Of a stretch of 64,000 nt of DNA, positions 11,101 through 23,762 are shown piece after piece. Position 1 is the first letter of the stretch. Each line of letters opens with the position of its first letter. The DNA lies in NCBI GenBank assembly GCA_003991915.1, contig RQTK01000081.1:576559-640558 (forward strand). Direction: 5' to 3'. Origin of the DNA: Elysia chlorotica (lineage: Eukaryota; Mollusca; Gastropoda; Plakobranchidae). The notes beneath the pieces were generated by a model that was given only the letters and a program-made list of their open reading frames with translations, was not told where the DNA came from and did not search any database. A program made the position numbers and the translations under genes.

Positions 11101-13283
11101 TTAAACCTTATAGAAAAAAAACTGTACTACTGATGTGTTTGCAATAGTGCTTAATTTTCAGCCCTTATTTTATTTTGAACTATCGAATTGACATTTTTTT
11201 TATACTTTCATTTAGATACAAAGATATGAAGGAGCCTCAACTATTTATGGGCCACATACTCTGTCTGCCTTCATCCAGTCGTATTCCCATCTTGCAACTG
11301 CTCTTGCAAAAGTAAGTACACAAAAATTCACTCAAAGTCTCAGAAAACCTTAAGAATCATCGAGTTAAAATTGAACTCTGACTACTTGCAAAGAGTGGTG
11401 AAAATGTATGCCGTGGGTTGCTTTTTTGTCTCAGTCTTGATAAATCCAACATTTGATTGACGTTGATGTTTCTTCCACTTTTTTCAGAATGTCTCCGTGC
11501 CGGTCGGGCCGTCTCCACCTGATCTCAGCAGCAAGCAAATCTCTCTTCTGCCTGGAGTCATCTTTGATACAGCGCCATTGGGGAAACACTTCGGCTCAGT
11601 TGTGAAAGATGCACATGCTACTTACACACCGGTAAAGCAAAAGCCGTGAAATTTTTCTTCCTTTTTTAAATCGAAAATCATATTTTTATTTCTTAACCAA
11701 ATTTTATATGATTGAATGTCTAAATAGTCCAAAAGAATGCATATTAAACTATTTACTTTAAAAAAAAATACTTCTTTTTATTTATTAATGAGTAGCAAGA
11801 GTGTAGTTTGCACAGTTAAGTCATCACTTTGTTTAAAAATGATATTGGTTGGCTTTGCACTTTTCTGTTCTGAGTAATCTGTCCATGCATCTATTGCATT
11901 TTGCTATTGGTACTTGGAAACAGAATAATATTAAGTATTAGACACCAGTCAATTGAATTTTTTTTTCAAATTCTCAAGGGCTCGACTGTTACTGTTGAGT
12001 TTGTTAGTGCCAATCCAAGGAATGATTTGATGGTGAGTAGAGATTTAAGAAATGCTTTTTATAGGAATTACTTTTGCAATATTTTTTTTTATTGTTTTCT
12101 TTAATACATTATAAAAAAGACTATATATTATGTTAAAAATTAGTGAAACATGCCTATAAGTTTTGAATTTTCTCTTTAAAGTTTAAATAATTTCATTTTG
12201 ACACATTGGTCAGCATTTATCTGGTACTTGTAGAAAAAAAAGTAGAAGATGATTCTAGAAAACATTAAGACCAGAGATTTAATGGAGAAACTATTTCAGA
12301 GGAGAAAAAAGATGGCTAACTAAGCACTTGAGTTTTTTATGGGAATTTTAACCGCACAAAAACAATAAAATATACCAGCTAACCAGAAAGATAATCAATG
12401 GAAAGGAACCAGATAGCAGGCAAAAATATAACACAAAAGCTGTGTGGAGTAATACCAGTCCCCTATCAAGGCAGTGCTTTAACATGTGTCAATCAATAAA
12501 GCAGGTGGTGAGGGTACAAATAGCTCAGTTAGGAGTGCTCAACTTTTTGAACATGAAGAGAGAGGTTTGAATCTCACACCCAGGGGCTCCAGTCTGCATG
12601 TAGGAATCTTGGGAAAACTAAAAAATGTAAAGCTTTTGTTATTTTTAGGGTGATATGAAATATTTCAATCATATCCACTTAACACTGTGCAGACCAACAG
12701 AACATTCCTCACTGTCGAGAAGAAGAGCAGCGAAGGAGTTTGGAGCGTTGAGTTCACGGACAGCTACTGGGAAACCAGGTGAATAGATATGTAGTTATAC
12801 AAAAAGAGTTGGGTCTTTAGACTCGTCTTGTTTTTGCCATCTTGTATTAAGATGACCATAATCTTCTAAGATTTACTACTTTAGGAATATATAATTATGT
12901 ATAATAAGCCAATAGACTTGAGCATAAGTTTATTTTCAAAGTATATAGATTTTATTTACATGAATTTGTTGCTAAAATTTCGTTACATGACAAATCCAAA
13001 TAGTGCTTTAAAAATATCCATGTGTTGTTTTTTTCAGGGTTTTTTTTTTCTCTGTAAAGCATTACATCTCTTTATTTATGTCTACAATTGCAGGTACCAG
13101 TGGATAGATGAGAGCATTATTCTGGGTGAAAGCAACGCTCGCATTTCCTGGGATATAGGGAACAATCAAGCTGAAGGTACTTACCGCATTCGCCACTTTG
13201 GGACCTCAAAATCTGTTCTTGGAAAATACACTAAATTCACAGGTGCAACCAGAGAGTTTGAGGTGAAGACATCCACACACTGA
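2188..13283 (+). CDS. ASAH2: Neutral ceramidase (3' 17 exons, N-terminus outside window)
   Basis: Hydrolyses ceramide to sphingosine and fatty acid; a Zn-dependent secreted or membrane amidase. Exons: 2188-2364, 2931-3058, 3414-3491, 3841-3961, 6152-6274, 6676-6762, 7242-7346, 8594-8675, 9113-9225, 9875-9969, 10238-10277, 10537-10635, 11216-11311, 11488-11631, 11979-12032, 12693-12778, 13094-13283 (TGA). All phases agree and give 605 residues; human ASAH2 is about 780, so roughly 170 N-terminal residues (signal peptide and start of the catalytic domain) lie upstream. Family hallmarks in order: SGTHTHSG (residues 21-28 of the fragment, a Zn-ligand His), INRSPSAYL, WFAVHCTSMNN, the nucleophile block NEGDVSPN (Ser184 of the fragment), AAGPGKDMF, GYSFAAGT, PGEF, MSGRRMR, YITTYEEYQ, the TIYGPHTLSAF block, and a C-terminal beta-sandwich (FLTVEKK to YRIRHFG). 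All catalytic elements in view look intact. Its 3' end faces gene B tail to tail. Confidence 0.96.
4090..5993 (+). mobile_element. 5'-truncated L2/CR1-like LINE in ceramidase intron 4
   Basis: The reverse transcriptase is readable at 4123-4389 and 4507-5769; between them the frame is broken by frameshifts and stops. RT landmarks in order are QSAYRESHSTETAL, LLDLSAAFDTIDH (motif A), GVPQGSVLGPILYTLY (motif B), FADDTQLY (motif C, catalytic Asp pair), NKLKLNGNKTE and NLGVIL. The C-terminal conserved region has CNSLLAGLP, RVQNRAARLV, LHWLPISARIEYKI and KAGPTVWNSLPLSIR. The 3' end is diagnostic of L2-type elements: a short hairpin AAAGCGCTTTGATACTTCGG...AAGGCGCTATATAAGTAAA followed by (ATT)n at 5973-5993. 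The endonuclease and ORF1 are absent, so the copy is dead. It is in the host gene's sense orientation. Confidence 0.93.
6804..6975 (+). repeat. ~98-bp imperfect tandem duplication in ceramidase intron 6
   Basis: The block starting GTTTATGTCAAAATGAGCAT at about 6804 is repeated at about 6903. Both copies continue through the (A)GAAAAAC...TATGTAGAAAACTTGAA(G) stretch. Confidence 0.85.
7690..8228 (+). pseudogene. Broken transposon-derived ORF with PD-(D/E)xK-like signature (ceramidase intron 7)
   Basis: Three reading-frame pieces lie in order. 7725-7943 has the landmarks GDWEVSADLPEWDSHPSV and a QRLDIVIHS block. 7930-8040 is in another frame and has ELTIPCESRIEEAHI, interrupted by a stop. 8043-8228 has VMPVESGAREFLGS and AKNSSRWIS. 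At least one frameshift and one stop break it. The order '(P/L)D-hydrophobic ... ELT(I/V)P.E.R...A..K' resembles a module recurrent in invertebrate and fish retroelement-associated proteins, and the spacing suggests a PD-(D/E)xK nuclease fold. The family resemblance is from memory and the fold is inference. It is a decayed repeat, not a host exon: the ceramidase frame is complete without it. Confidence 0.6.
8245..8480 (+). repeat. tRNA-derived SINE-like element
   Basis: A tRNA-like head, CGGTGAAGTGCTTGGATTAG followed by GTGTGGGTTCGAATCCTGTG (canonical B box GGTTCGAATCC), leads into a ~170-bp unrelated tail ending near CTCCCCGATGAG. It directly abuts the nuclease-like fragment and may instead be that element's 3' tail. 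Confidence 0.55.
12515..12660 (+). repeat. Degenerate tRNA-like SINE in ceramidase intron 15
   Basis: A-box-like AATAGCTCAGTTAGGAGTGC and B-box-like AGGTTTGAATCTC sit ~45 bp apart, followed by GGGGCTCCAG. The arrangement resembles the copy at 20375. It cannot be folded as a working tRNA. Confidence 0.5.
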
Positions 13284-15206
13284 TCTCTATAATTTTATCA
13301 GTGTGTTTGATCGTTTATATATTTGTTGTTTCCAATGCAATATTGTGGGTGCCTTTTTATCTTATAAGGTTTACAAGAAATAAATTCCAAATTTTATTTA
13401 ACTTTGCAGTGGTTTATATTATTTGAGAAGAGTGTGGTGTATTTCTCAATTATGTTTCCTTGAACACAAAAACAAATGCAGTGCAATAGAGAGTTATGTA
13501 AAAAAAAAGATTTGTCATAGTCCTGTGCGTAATGCATCAAAAGATTTTTTTGAAACTTTTTTTTTAGTGAACAGCAATGTGTGCAATGTAGACTTTATTT
13601 GTCTTACTATTATTTATCTTCATTTCACTTCACCTGATCATATTTACTTGAAGTGTTATCACAAGTTGTTGAGGATTTTCTTTTCTTTTTTTTTTGGAAT
13701 GATCAGTTCACAGGAATTGAGAAACAATTATTCATTTCTAAATGGAGCATGATTGGCTTACGTATGAGAGTTCTGAATTTTTTTTTTTTTTTTTAGCAAA
13801 CTTTGTTTCAGTAAAGTAAGCTTGTAGTGCATTGGACTATTGTTGTTATCTTTAACAGCTGAGAAATTTTTTTCATTTTTGTTTAAAATCTGTTTTATCA
13901 AAATGCATTTTTGTATATCATACATTTTGAATTGTGCAGCTCGAAATATATTTTCCATTTTATAAGGATTATTGTTATCTATATTCTTTAAAGTTTTACA
14001 AGTTGTTGATTTTTTATGTCAAAGTTTTTGAACCATTTATTCTGATGTGTTGTTATCCAAATTTTCTCTGCAAGTTTCAAATAATAGATTTGCATAATTT
14101 GGAAGTCTTTTTTTATATACAAATAACATATTGGTAATAACAAAATTGTTACAAATGGTTTTTGCTTTAGTATACATGGATCTTGAGAATTTTGCACTCT
14201 TAGTAATGGAAATTCAAGAACTGTGCCACTCTGTTACTTTCTTTTTGTTTTAATCATTAACATTTTAGATAAAAGATAAAACTTGTGCTGAAGGTGGAAT
14301 TTATTTAAATCTTTCCAGTTGTTTTTTCTTGTTGTTGCTGTTGATGTTTTGCTATGAGAATGTGAAAATTGTTGTATACAAACACAAGTCAAGAAAATAA
14401 ATTATTGGCAAAGAAACAGATTTTGTAACTTTTGAGACAAATCATTGTGTTTGTTTATGATTGATACAATTTATTGTTGAGTGTTTTATGCACACACAAA
14501 ATGACATAATAGTATACACATTTTTCTTTGTTTTTATTGGGTTTTTTTAATCTAAAACATTTGAAAAAGCCATAATAGAAAGGAAGGAATATAATAAAAA
14601 CAAAATAATAAGTTTATTGCTTTTTTCAACTTGTAAACAAAGGTGATAGTATATAATTTCTGCAATGCAATTCCATATATAATTATTTGATTATCCATTC
14701 AGTGCACATAATCTGAAACACAAATATAGCTCTACAATAAACATATCAAAGCATCCTTGTTAGGTATTACTAAAAAATACGATTTGGGGACGAGGCTAAA
14801 TCCTATTTTGAATAACATTAATGATATGATTTAGACATAAAACCAATATGATAGCATGAGGCACAATGGATTGGTTGGTGAGGCACGAAATAAAAACAAA
14901 TGCATAACCGTTTTTGATGTAATTATAGTTATACCATAAATGTATTGTTTCTTAATTTTGCTATTGCTTTAGTTTTGGCAAAGTGATAGTGTAGAAATAT
15001 AAATTCTATAAGATGATACATTCAAAAACATTATATTGGCCAGTCAGTACTTAAATTATGTCGAACTATAAATATATTTTTCACCAAGTATTGCAAATCT
15101 TTACATATATATATAACTTTTTTGAAGAGAAACTTGTTATAAATAAAATAAAATATTTTTTACTACAGAAAATACCTTTTGACACAGGCATTATGGATGG
15201 CATGTG
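13284..15206. other. Tail-to-tail spacer: 3'UTRs of ceramidase (+) and gene B (-)
   Basis: Very AT-rich, with no coding frame that I recognise. It contains AATAAA signals for the plus-strand gene (13379 and 14396). Candidate AATAAA sites on the minus strand (TTTATT on plus, e.g. 14613-14618) could serve the long isoform of gene B. Confidence 0.6.
13379..13384 (+). terminator. Poly(A) signal of neutral ceramidase
   Basis: AATAAA lies 96 bases after the TGA at 13281-13283. A second AATAAA at 14396-14401 could give a longer 3'UTR. Confidence 0.6.
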
Positions 15207-15532
15207 TCATCTTGGTATTGGCTGGTCAAAGAAACTCCAAAATTCATCGTCTCTCTTGAATGTGGACGGCATTTCTACAATGTCAGGCTGAGCAGGAGGT
15301 GGAGTCAGTGGCGGAGTGACAAAAATTATCTCCTCCTCCGTCCCTTTCTGGACCTTGTCTTGAGGCTTTGGTTTAACTTTTTGCTTGGGTTTGGGTTTCG
15401 GTTTGTCGGGTGCCTGAGCAGGCCTAGTGGCACTTCTGTCCCAGTTCACCGCAGCTTTGGGAAGACTCTCAAAGTAGCTCTTCCACCTTTTCTGCATCCG
15501 TGCTCTAAGCACATCCTGCTCTACCCATATAC
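15207..15532 (-). CDS. Alternative last exon 3b of gene B (long isoform)
   Basis: Acceptor TTGGCAG|GT at 15532, TGA at 15207-15209. It encodes (S)IWVEQDVLRARMQKRW, homologous to the start of exon 3a, and then a charged proline-rich extension rich in KPKP repeats ending FFDQPIPR. Its phase is the same as exon 3a, so either can be joined to exon 2. Confidence 0.8.
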
Positions 15533-18500
15533 CTGCCAAGCATTGATAAGAATACACAAAATACAATACAGAAAAAGCCCATACGCTCTCGAGAAATTCT
15601 TATCTCTATTTTAGAAATGAATTTGAATGTTTATTGAATTAGTTTATATCAATCGTTGTGAGCCTTGCCATATGAAATTTAAAAGCTGTTGCCATAAAGG
15701 TTAAACCCAGCAAAGAAAAAAAAGGAAACTAATCAGTGTGGTTCACAATTTGTGTGACTTCATTACTGCTTGATTCTCACAACAACAAATTGTAATTGAC
15801 AGTGTGCAAATCAAAGCATGACAGAAATCTGCTGACTTAACATTAACAACAACAACAAATAGAAAAATACATACTATTACTTAAAATTGAATGATATCTT
15901 CAACGACAGGCTCTCCATGACAACATTGCCGTGGGTAGGAAAAATCCAACAACGATTCCATTAATATACTGTAACTAAGGAACTGGTCTATTAATTTGCA
16001 CCATTGAACTTGTATTATTTTGAACAATTTGAAGGACACCATGTTAGAAAAAAGATCCCAAAGAGCTGCAAGACACCACACTTATAGAAAAACTATATTC
16101 ACATGAAACACAACATTGATAGAATTTCCTTTAGTTAATTTGGCAAATGTTGACTAGTCTTTATTGACAAAAACTAAATCTTGAAGCTGTTATCCTTCTC
16201 AACTTTTTATTGTTCATATAATATCATATGTAATAAGTCTCATGATACAGTCACGTCACATAGTTTAAAAGTATGACCGTGAAAGGGAGGAAAATCTACA
16301 AATTACATGTGTTATGAAAATAGCAGATTGCCATAAGGACAGCATTGCTGACCACAATTAAGGAATAAATAAAAGAATACAAAAGTGGGCATAACACGTA
16401 AGTCCACATTAGATCAATAAAAGGGTGCAAACAAAAATTCATTGAGTTGTGTTAAAGAAATTTTGGCTAGCTATAAGTGCAAAGATAGATTTAGTAGAAC
16501 ATGGTTTATAACAAAAATCAGGCCTGAATGAAATAATTATTCAAAGTCACACATTGCATCTTTGTAAAGCTACTTTTAACGCAATGCACATGAAACTAAT
16601 TTTATGATTTCACTACTACATTTTGCGAATTCTAATAATATCAGTTTGATACAAGAATAAAAATAAACACCTTGATTAAATTTGATTAAGGGATGTTTTT
16701 TTTTTACATGTATACGCTCATTTTTCATAAGGCAAACTTATCTCTCTCAGAATATCAAAGTTGAATCGAATAAACTTTTTTGTATATATTCCGAATTATC
16801 CTCCTTTATTTAACCTTAAAATATATCTGGATAATCGACCAAGATGCAAGAAGTCCTGATGAGTTGCTGAATGACTTGGAGAAAATAACATTTGAGATAA
16901 AGCTGTAAAAGATCTTGACTCAAGCTTGTTTGCCACCTAAAGGATAAGCTTCAGCCCATGCCTTTTTCATGCGCTCCCTCAGAACATTATGCTCAGACCA
17001 TGTGCCTACGGAAATGAAAAGAAACGAGAATTATGACAAAGATTGACCACAACTGATATATGAAAACTGTGAAGAGATGTAAATTTGTTCCAAAATTAAC
17101 TTTAGAAAGTTCGTGTAGTATTATGACCCCACAAAAATACCTTGAAAGTCAATTTTACACAATTCCACTGAATGACATACAGCAATAAGAGTCTGTGGAA
17201 CTCCAACAAGGGCCTATCATGTAAAATCTGCAGCAAATTTTAAGAGAAAAGAGAAAAAAAAACAAGAACCTCAAAAGAGACAGTCTGTTTAAAGTGGAAG
17301 ATAACTCTAGTTTCAAGTTTAACAAAAGCAGAATTGAGATGATCAGATACTGTGAGGAATTAATCTAGTTCCACACCTCCAACAGGTGCATGCAAAATGA
17401 ATTGACAACATCCATCAACTATAAATTACCGCAGAGATCATTTTCAGAAAAATCATTCTAAATTTTATAACCCAATTTGCCATGATCCCATTATCTTAAT
17501 TGTGTTGATATTGACTTTATGAAATCCAAACTAATGTGAGAGTCTGCAATCGTCACTTTATTTCTAAAAAAAAAAAATACTTTAGTCAAATATATCTAAC
17601 TGAAAACTATTGTTTGAGATAAGAAAAGATGTGTTAGATTTGGTCATTGATTTTTTTTAGTAGGTAAAGGGGAATGGCTTATGATCAACGGTGACAAATA
17701 TGCAGAAGCAGAAACACATCTAAAAAGAAAGAAAATCTGAAAAAACCCAAACAACTTACTGAGCTCATCTCTTTGGTATCTGAATTCATCTGGATTAGGT
17801 ACACGCCTTAGGTGGACTTCATCGTTAAACTCTTGCTGAGTGCGGCTGATAGTGTGACCTGATGTGAGACCTGGAAATACATTGTATCGAGTTGTCGCAC
17901 CAAGACTCTCATAATTATCATCAAAGTCGACTGCCAAGCTTTTCACATCATATTTCTTTGATGGTCTAGGAGGTCCCGACTTGGCTTTTCTTTGTTCAAG
18001 GGATCTGTTCACTTTTTCTGCATCAGAAAGTAAGGAATCACACACCCGACTACCAAACATATGTCTAATGTTGGGTGGCAAATCAATAAGACTTTTTGCT
18101 CTATCGGGCTTATCCTTGGTATAATGTAAATCTTTCACTGGATCATATGGTAGCTGGTGCTGCTGCCGTCTTCCATAAACTATACTTCTACCATTATTAT
18201 ATGCTTCCAATTTGGCAGCATCCTCGTTCATCTTTGGCACATTCATTTCCATCCTTGCTGCAAGCACGTCGCCAATAAGACTGTAGTTATGTCGAGGAGG
18301 CCTTCTGCCGTATTTGTCTCTGTTGTAACTACCTCTTTGGTTGAGGCCAACAATATTGATATCTCGCGAGTGTTCCAAGTCTTTCTCAGAGAGCCAAGTG
18401 GGGCGAGCACGGTTTTGACTTTGTGGTGCGTCACTCAACTGATGTAAAGTTTCACTGAATGCCAGTGCCTGCTGGGATTTAAATTTCAATTGCTGATCAG

Positions 18501-19366
18501 CTTCTTGCAGCTGGTGTCTTTGCTGTAAAACTTCTTTCCTAGAAGACTCAATAAAGTCTCTTCCTGAAAATAAAAAAACACTATCTTTAAACCACTGTCA
18601 CCATAACAGACTGGTATTCCTAGATAAAATAATGATGAGAAAAAACTGCTCATGTCTTTTGTTGATGTTTTTTTTTTATTTTATTTTCTTTGAATGAAAA
18701 AAAGATAGCACATTTCATGAATATTCCATGATTATTAACTCTTAATTTTATGCAAATTTAGACGCATCTTTAAAAAAAACAACCCAAAAATTGATAGAGC
18801 ATGTCAGGTTTGGACCAGTATTTACAATTACTTGTGGTAGGCCCCTGTGTAAAATATTATAAGCAAAAAGAAAAACTGCTAAAGATATATGACCTACAGG
18901 TTCACAATGCCACTCTGTTCTGCTTGACATTTACCCGGCATAACTGCATTGAGCTACGAATAAGATTGAAATCTCAGTGTTTAATGTAGAGCAGTACCGG
19001 TTTTGTTATGAATTTGTATAGTTTTTTTCCCCCTGTAATGCCTTCTGTAATTGAAATATAACATGTGGTCACTTTGAATACAACAATATATTATTTCTCT
19101 ATAAATTTATGTATTTTACCTGAAATCTTTTCCCTTAAATGCTCAGGTAATGGGTAACGCTCTGTCTGAGGCCTGACATAGCCAACAGGGATGTATTTTC
19201 CTTGGATGTTTTGAAGTTGCTCCCTATCAACATTTTCTAGGGACGTTCCAAACAAGGAATGCTTAGGGAGAGCTTGAGATCTCTTAGGTCTCATAGACCA
19301 CCATTTTATGCCTTCTAGCTCCTTCTCATTCTCAGCTTGTAGATTTGGCTCTGAAGTCTTTGCCAT
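15207..19366 (-). CDS. TEX33/CIMIP4-like ciliary microtubule inner protein (gene B), two alternative last exons
   Basis: Exons (minus): 19366-19120, 18563-17760, then either 17005-16920 (378 aa, short) or 15532-15207 (458 aa, long). Phases agree: phase-1 junctions Gly83 (G|GA) and Ser351 (A|GC or A|GT). ATG at 19366. No signal peptide or membrane segment; basic, Gln/Arg-rich. Exon 2 holds PPNIRHMFGSRVCDSLLSD, then NYESLGATTRYNVFPG, then FRYQRDEL; the last exon supplies (S)TWSEHNVLRERMKKAW or (S)IWVEQDVLRARMQKRW. The order 'IRH.FGS..CD.LLS', 'Y..LG....NVFPG', 'DEL..W...N......KAW' matches what I recall of TEX33 (CIMIP4), an axonemal/sperm microtubule inner protein. The long isoform adds a ~90-residue Pro/Lys tail (PKPKPKQKVKPKPQDK, TPPLTPPP). 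The existence of the gene is near certain; the family name is from memory. Confidence 0.65.
16805..16810 (-). terminator. Poly(A) signal for short isoform of gene B
   Basis: TTTATT on plus, i.e. AATAAA on minus, ~110 bases beyond the stop codon of exon 3a (16920-16922). This fits exon 3a as a genuine terminal exon. Confidence 0.55.
16920..17005 (-). CDS. Alternative last exon 3a of gene B (short isoform)
   Basis: Acceptor CGTAG|GC at 17005; 27 codons ending GGKQA and TGA. It carries the TEX33-type W-x-E-x-N-V...R-x-K-K-A-W motif. It has an in-frame stop and no downstream donor, so it cannot be joined to exon 3b. Confidence 0.8.
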
Positions 19367-20374
19367 TTCCCATTACAAGAAACTGTGCACACATAGCAAA
19401 AAAGATTAATTCAACAGGTGGGTGTTAAGTATAATAGATAAGCAGAGAGATAGACATATTTGTCTGAGAAATGGGACTGCCCAGTGTCATTGGTTAATTC
19501 ACTTAGGGCCTACATGTAAAATAATTATTTATAGGAAAATGGACAAAATTTTATAGTGTGGGACTTTATGGAAAGTTCAGGCTTGAGGTACCCATACAGT
19601 TAATTGGTACTAACAAGTATTTATTACAACGTTCACCAACCGCTGATTCTAAAAATTATAATAATGTAATTTCATTTCAAAGGCAGAATAAGTGGTCTTT
19701 ACACTTTAAATCAATTGGATTTTAAGTGATTCCCCACAAATAAACATCTTAGAATTAGATAGACCTAGATTTTAACTATTTAACTACATCAGATTTATTA
19801 GATACTTGTGTAAAGAAACCCGCACGGCACCAATACACTGTACTAAAAGTGCCTAGATTTAAAGCTGATAAACACTAAGTGATATGAGATTAAACGGACT
19901 TTTGACTTGTCAATGAGTTGCCGGTGGCAAATATATCGTTGTTCTAATATTTACCTATGCTGAGTTCTACATGCGTTGCATTATTCGTAAAATATATAGA
20001 TCTAGATCTATGTTCTGAGAACAAACTTACGTTCATTTCCCTTCTATGTTTGACCGACTGCTTGGTAAACTTCCGTGCTTTTGAGCGTCTCCCGTTACCA
20101 TGCTACTCGTACGTCCGGTGTCAGGCTCGTGCCATTTTCTTTTCGCCATTACCATCGCACAATAATGAATTATCTTAGCTTCAGGAATACAATGTATAAT
20201 TTCGTATGATGCCCAATTCGAACCCATGATCGGGTAAAATTAATTTGTCAGGATGGTCTGTTCGGTGTCAGTGTAGGTCTAATGTCAGGCACTAGGGACT
20301 CGTCACTGTATTGGATCCTCCGTGAGAACTTGAAGAGCGAACAGTCTGATTGTAGAGAACGCTAGTAGGCCTAC

Positions 20375-20505
20375 TGTAGTAGCTCAGTCAATCAAATCTC
20401 TGGACTGGCAAATAGGAGGTTAGAGGTTTGAACATCAGCTGGAGCTATTGTATAATGATTTTTCAGGAAACCTTAAGGACGGGAAATAAAACTCACCAAA
20501 AGATT
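20375..20505 (+). repeat. Degenerate tRNA-like SINE
   Basis: A-box-like GTAGCTCAGTCAATC and B-box-like AGGTTTGAACATC are followed by GGAGCTATT and an A/T-rich tail. The layout resembles the copy at 12515. Confidence 0.5.
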
Positions 20506-20657
20506 ACTTAGCCTACTATAATTGGATCCAAGAACAAAATGCATGATAAGTAGACTGTGCTTGAGTGTATAGGTACGTCTATGGAATTTAGTGCACTTTT
20601 ATTCGAAGAGTAGCCATAGAACGCTTAATCTATAGAATACAATAATAAAAGGACGCA

Positions 20658-20667
20658 TCTCTCTCTG

Positions 20668-20764
<97 letters not shown>
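20658..20764. repeat. (CT)n microsatellite
   Basis: Nearly pure CT dinucleotide run of ~107 bases. Confidence 0.97.
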
Positions 20765-21884
20765 GCCTTTCTTGTCCCCAATCTTGTAATTTTTTATTTA
20801 ATTATTTATATTAATTCCGATGAACACATAAGGATAAAAATGGCGCAGATAATTTTCGAAATATCTCAAAGATAAAATCAAATTTTGAACGTATCTCAAT
20901 AATATTAAGAGGCCCAAAATTCGACCTCTCTCTGGTATCCAATGGAATAACACCTGTCTTCGTATAATATTATTATTCGGCAAACATTGTATTCATGATC
21001 ACCAGGTGCAATGAGTTCAATACGAGAGTTCGTATCTACTTCAGAAGTGCAGGTGCTCCCCCCTCTGTCAAGGTACACAGGGGGGCAGATTTAGTTATCT
21101 TTGAGAATGCTAAACAGTTTTGATCACTGCGCGATAGAAACGTCCAAACTTGGAACTTGGTCACGAATGTGTATGTGCATATTTATATAATCTACATAAC
21201 TATTTCCGTTTGTTTTAGTCTGTGTAGTTGTGGCTGTCTTTTATGTCGATATTAGTTTTGTCTTGTGGTTGTATTTTATTTGTAGATTTCAGGGGTGACT
21301 TTCACTTTACAGTTATTTCATCCGACTCAGAGCAACCCTTCTAGACTCGACATCAACCAGGAACTTTTAAGCTTATTCCTAGACTGCCTCGACTTGCTTG
21401 TCGTGAATTTTTGTTTCTTCTTTATTATCAGAGTTTATTAATTTTGACTCTTTGTTCATTGTAATTGTGTAAACCCGGCACAAGTCCAGGATACAAGTTT
21501 TGAACCCGAGCCCTGTAAACTTAAAAAAATTAGCCAACACTATGCACGTATTGAACTTTTTTCTTTCTTTTTTTTTGCCAATAGAAAGAATTATCTCTGA
21601 CTCTAGAAATGATAGAGTTGAACAATTTTTCGACCTTTTCAAGTGCACCTTATGCTTCATAACACGCTACAAACATGTATAGATAAAGCAAATGTCCAAA
21701 TTCCAACGTGCGCATGATTCACCCTGGTTACTTTAGGGCCTACATAATACATGTGCAAAGCTGTTATAGGCCTACTTTTAGACACATTCAAGTACCTGTA
21801 GCATTAGACACTACTGTTTGTTGCTTTTTTTTTTCTTTTAAAATTCATTCGTATGACTTTCAATTCGATTACAAGTTGCTTGAA

Positions 21885-22100
21885 GGCTGTAGTTTAGCTC
21901 AGTCGCTTGAGTTTTAGTTAGGGCAGTCCTGGTTCAAATCCCGAAAAGGCCTTATCATCCCCTACTGGTTGGATAAGTATCGCCATTATGTGATTGGTTA
22001 TTAGTATTCCTCAAGGCAACTAAATCTATATCGCAATCTGTTCTGCGGATATTCCCGCTCTGCCTCTGTGTGACAGCATGTAGACTTTAGTCTTAACACC
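21885..22100 (+). repeat. SINE, main family (older copy)
   Basis: The head has TTAGCTCAGTCGCTTGAG (A box) and GGTTCAAATCCC (B box). The body matches the family consensus seen at 61002: CCCTACTGGTTGG, ATTCCCGCTCTGCCTCTGTGTGACAGCAT and CTTAGTCTT. Confidence 0.7.
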
Positions 22101-23762
22101 TGTTCACGATTGTGCAATAAAATATTCTTTTCAAAAACTACCATTATAATAACGCCTGGTACAATAGATATCTGATGAATTGAGATTATAAGGACAAAAT
22201 TAAAGCTTAACACATTTTCTGATGACTTAAGTAGAATTTTAATGATTTTAGAAACAGGTTTACAATATGAAACCAAATAACATGCCCATTTGCGCAAATA
22301 CTTTGATAATAATACTGATGGTTTTATGAAACAGTTAAACAAAACAAATCATGTGTAAAAGGAGAAAATAAGAAAATACTGGTATACAAAAAATCATTAA
22401 TTTCTCGTTGTTAAAAGTTGTAAGATGCTCATTTAGGATAAATATACAAAGTAGTTTATTTACTACCTTGAATAGACTTTGTAAAGAGAATACTGATTGT
22501 TTAAAATTGTTTAAAAAATCAACATATTCAACAGTAAACATAATTTTAAAAAGACCAGGTTGTATAATAATGTATAATGAAAACAAAACAAATCCGTAAA
22601 AATTTAAAATAATATGCTTATTGAATCGTGACTACTATAAATTATAGACAATGAATATTTGCCCTGAAGCCATCAAAATGGATGACATGAATGAGCCCAG
22701 AATAGTCTGTTCACTTCAAACTCCAAGCACACGAGAGTTAATACAACTGTGAAAAACTTCAGTTTTGGGAGTACTTGTGTGATAGAGTAAAAAGTAGTGA
22801 GAGTATTAGAGAGATTTGGAATTTGGTAGCAGCTATTTTATATCACAGAGTTAACTTCAAAATCAAAAGTAAACGTAGATCATTACGCTTCTATCTTGAT
22901 AAGGAGTGTAAAGCTGATTAATGAGACTGTTATGGCGTTTGAAGTATTAATAAATTATCATGATTACTTAAATTATTAAACTAATAAGTATTACAACAAA
23001 CAACACAAGATAAATGGCACTCGGTGTAACTGTTCGTAACGTGCACTGTTTGTCAGTTTGACATCACTGATAAGGCATGCCTGATAAGCCCACAAATTAA
23101 TACAGTGAGTGAGATAGGGAACGGGGAAAATGAAGAAAGAGATGGACTGTGGGGGATGAGTGGATGAGTAAAATCATGAAACAGGTATATTAAAATGTAT
23201 CTCTACTACCCTCAGATCCACCTATTCAGTGATACATGATTTGATCATGGCTGGTAAACAAATGCAAACAAATGCTTTTTTTACTGGGTTGTCATAAAAT
23301 TTCACATAAAAATAAAGTAATTTTTACGCACAATGGTTTAGTGGATAAAGAGAGTTGTCAAAGTAGACCTATTAATAAAATTCCCAATGTACGGCAGAGT
23401 TGGGTTATGGTATTATAAACTTCTAAATGTTTAATTGTGCATTATCAATTAGGAAAAAACTTAAGGTAACGATGTACCCTTACTGCTGTCTGGCACTCAT
23501 CAAAAGCTTACCAATGAACACTTTTAATGTTTAAGCAGTATAACAGTATGGTACAAAATGATCTCCCTATTCATGGTACATGATATGCATATGCATATAA
23601 CATATAATTACTCTCTTCTCAATAAATCCAAATATAAGGTGCACTTGGACATGCAGGGTAAATAATTATGGATATTTTCAAATACTTGAGTGTATAATTA
23701 TAAACATTAACATTTATATTTCAAATGCTATATCAATCAAGTCTACTTTTGCTCCAGCACAA

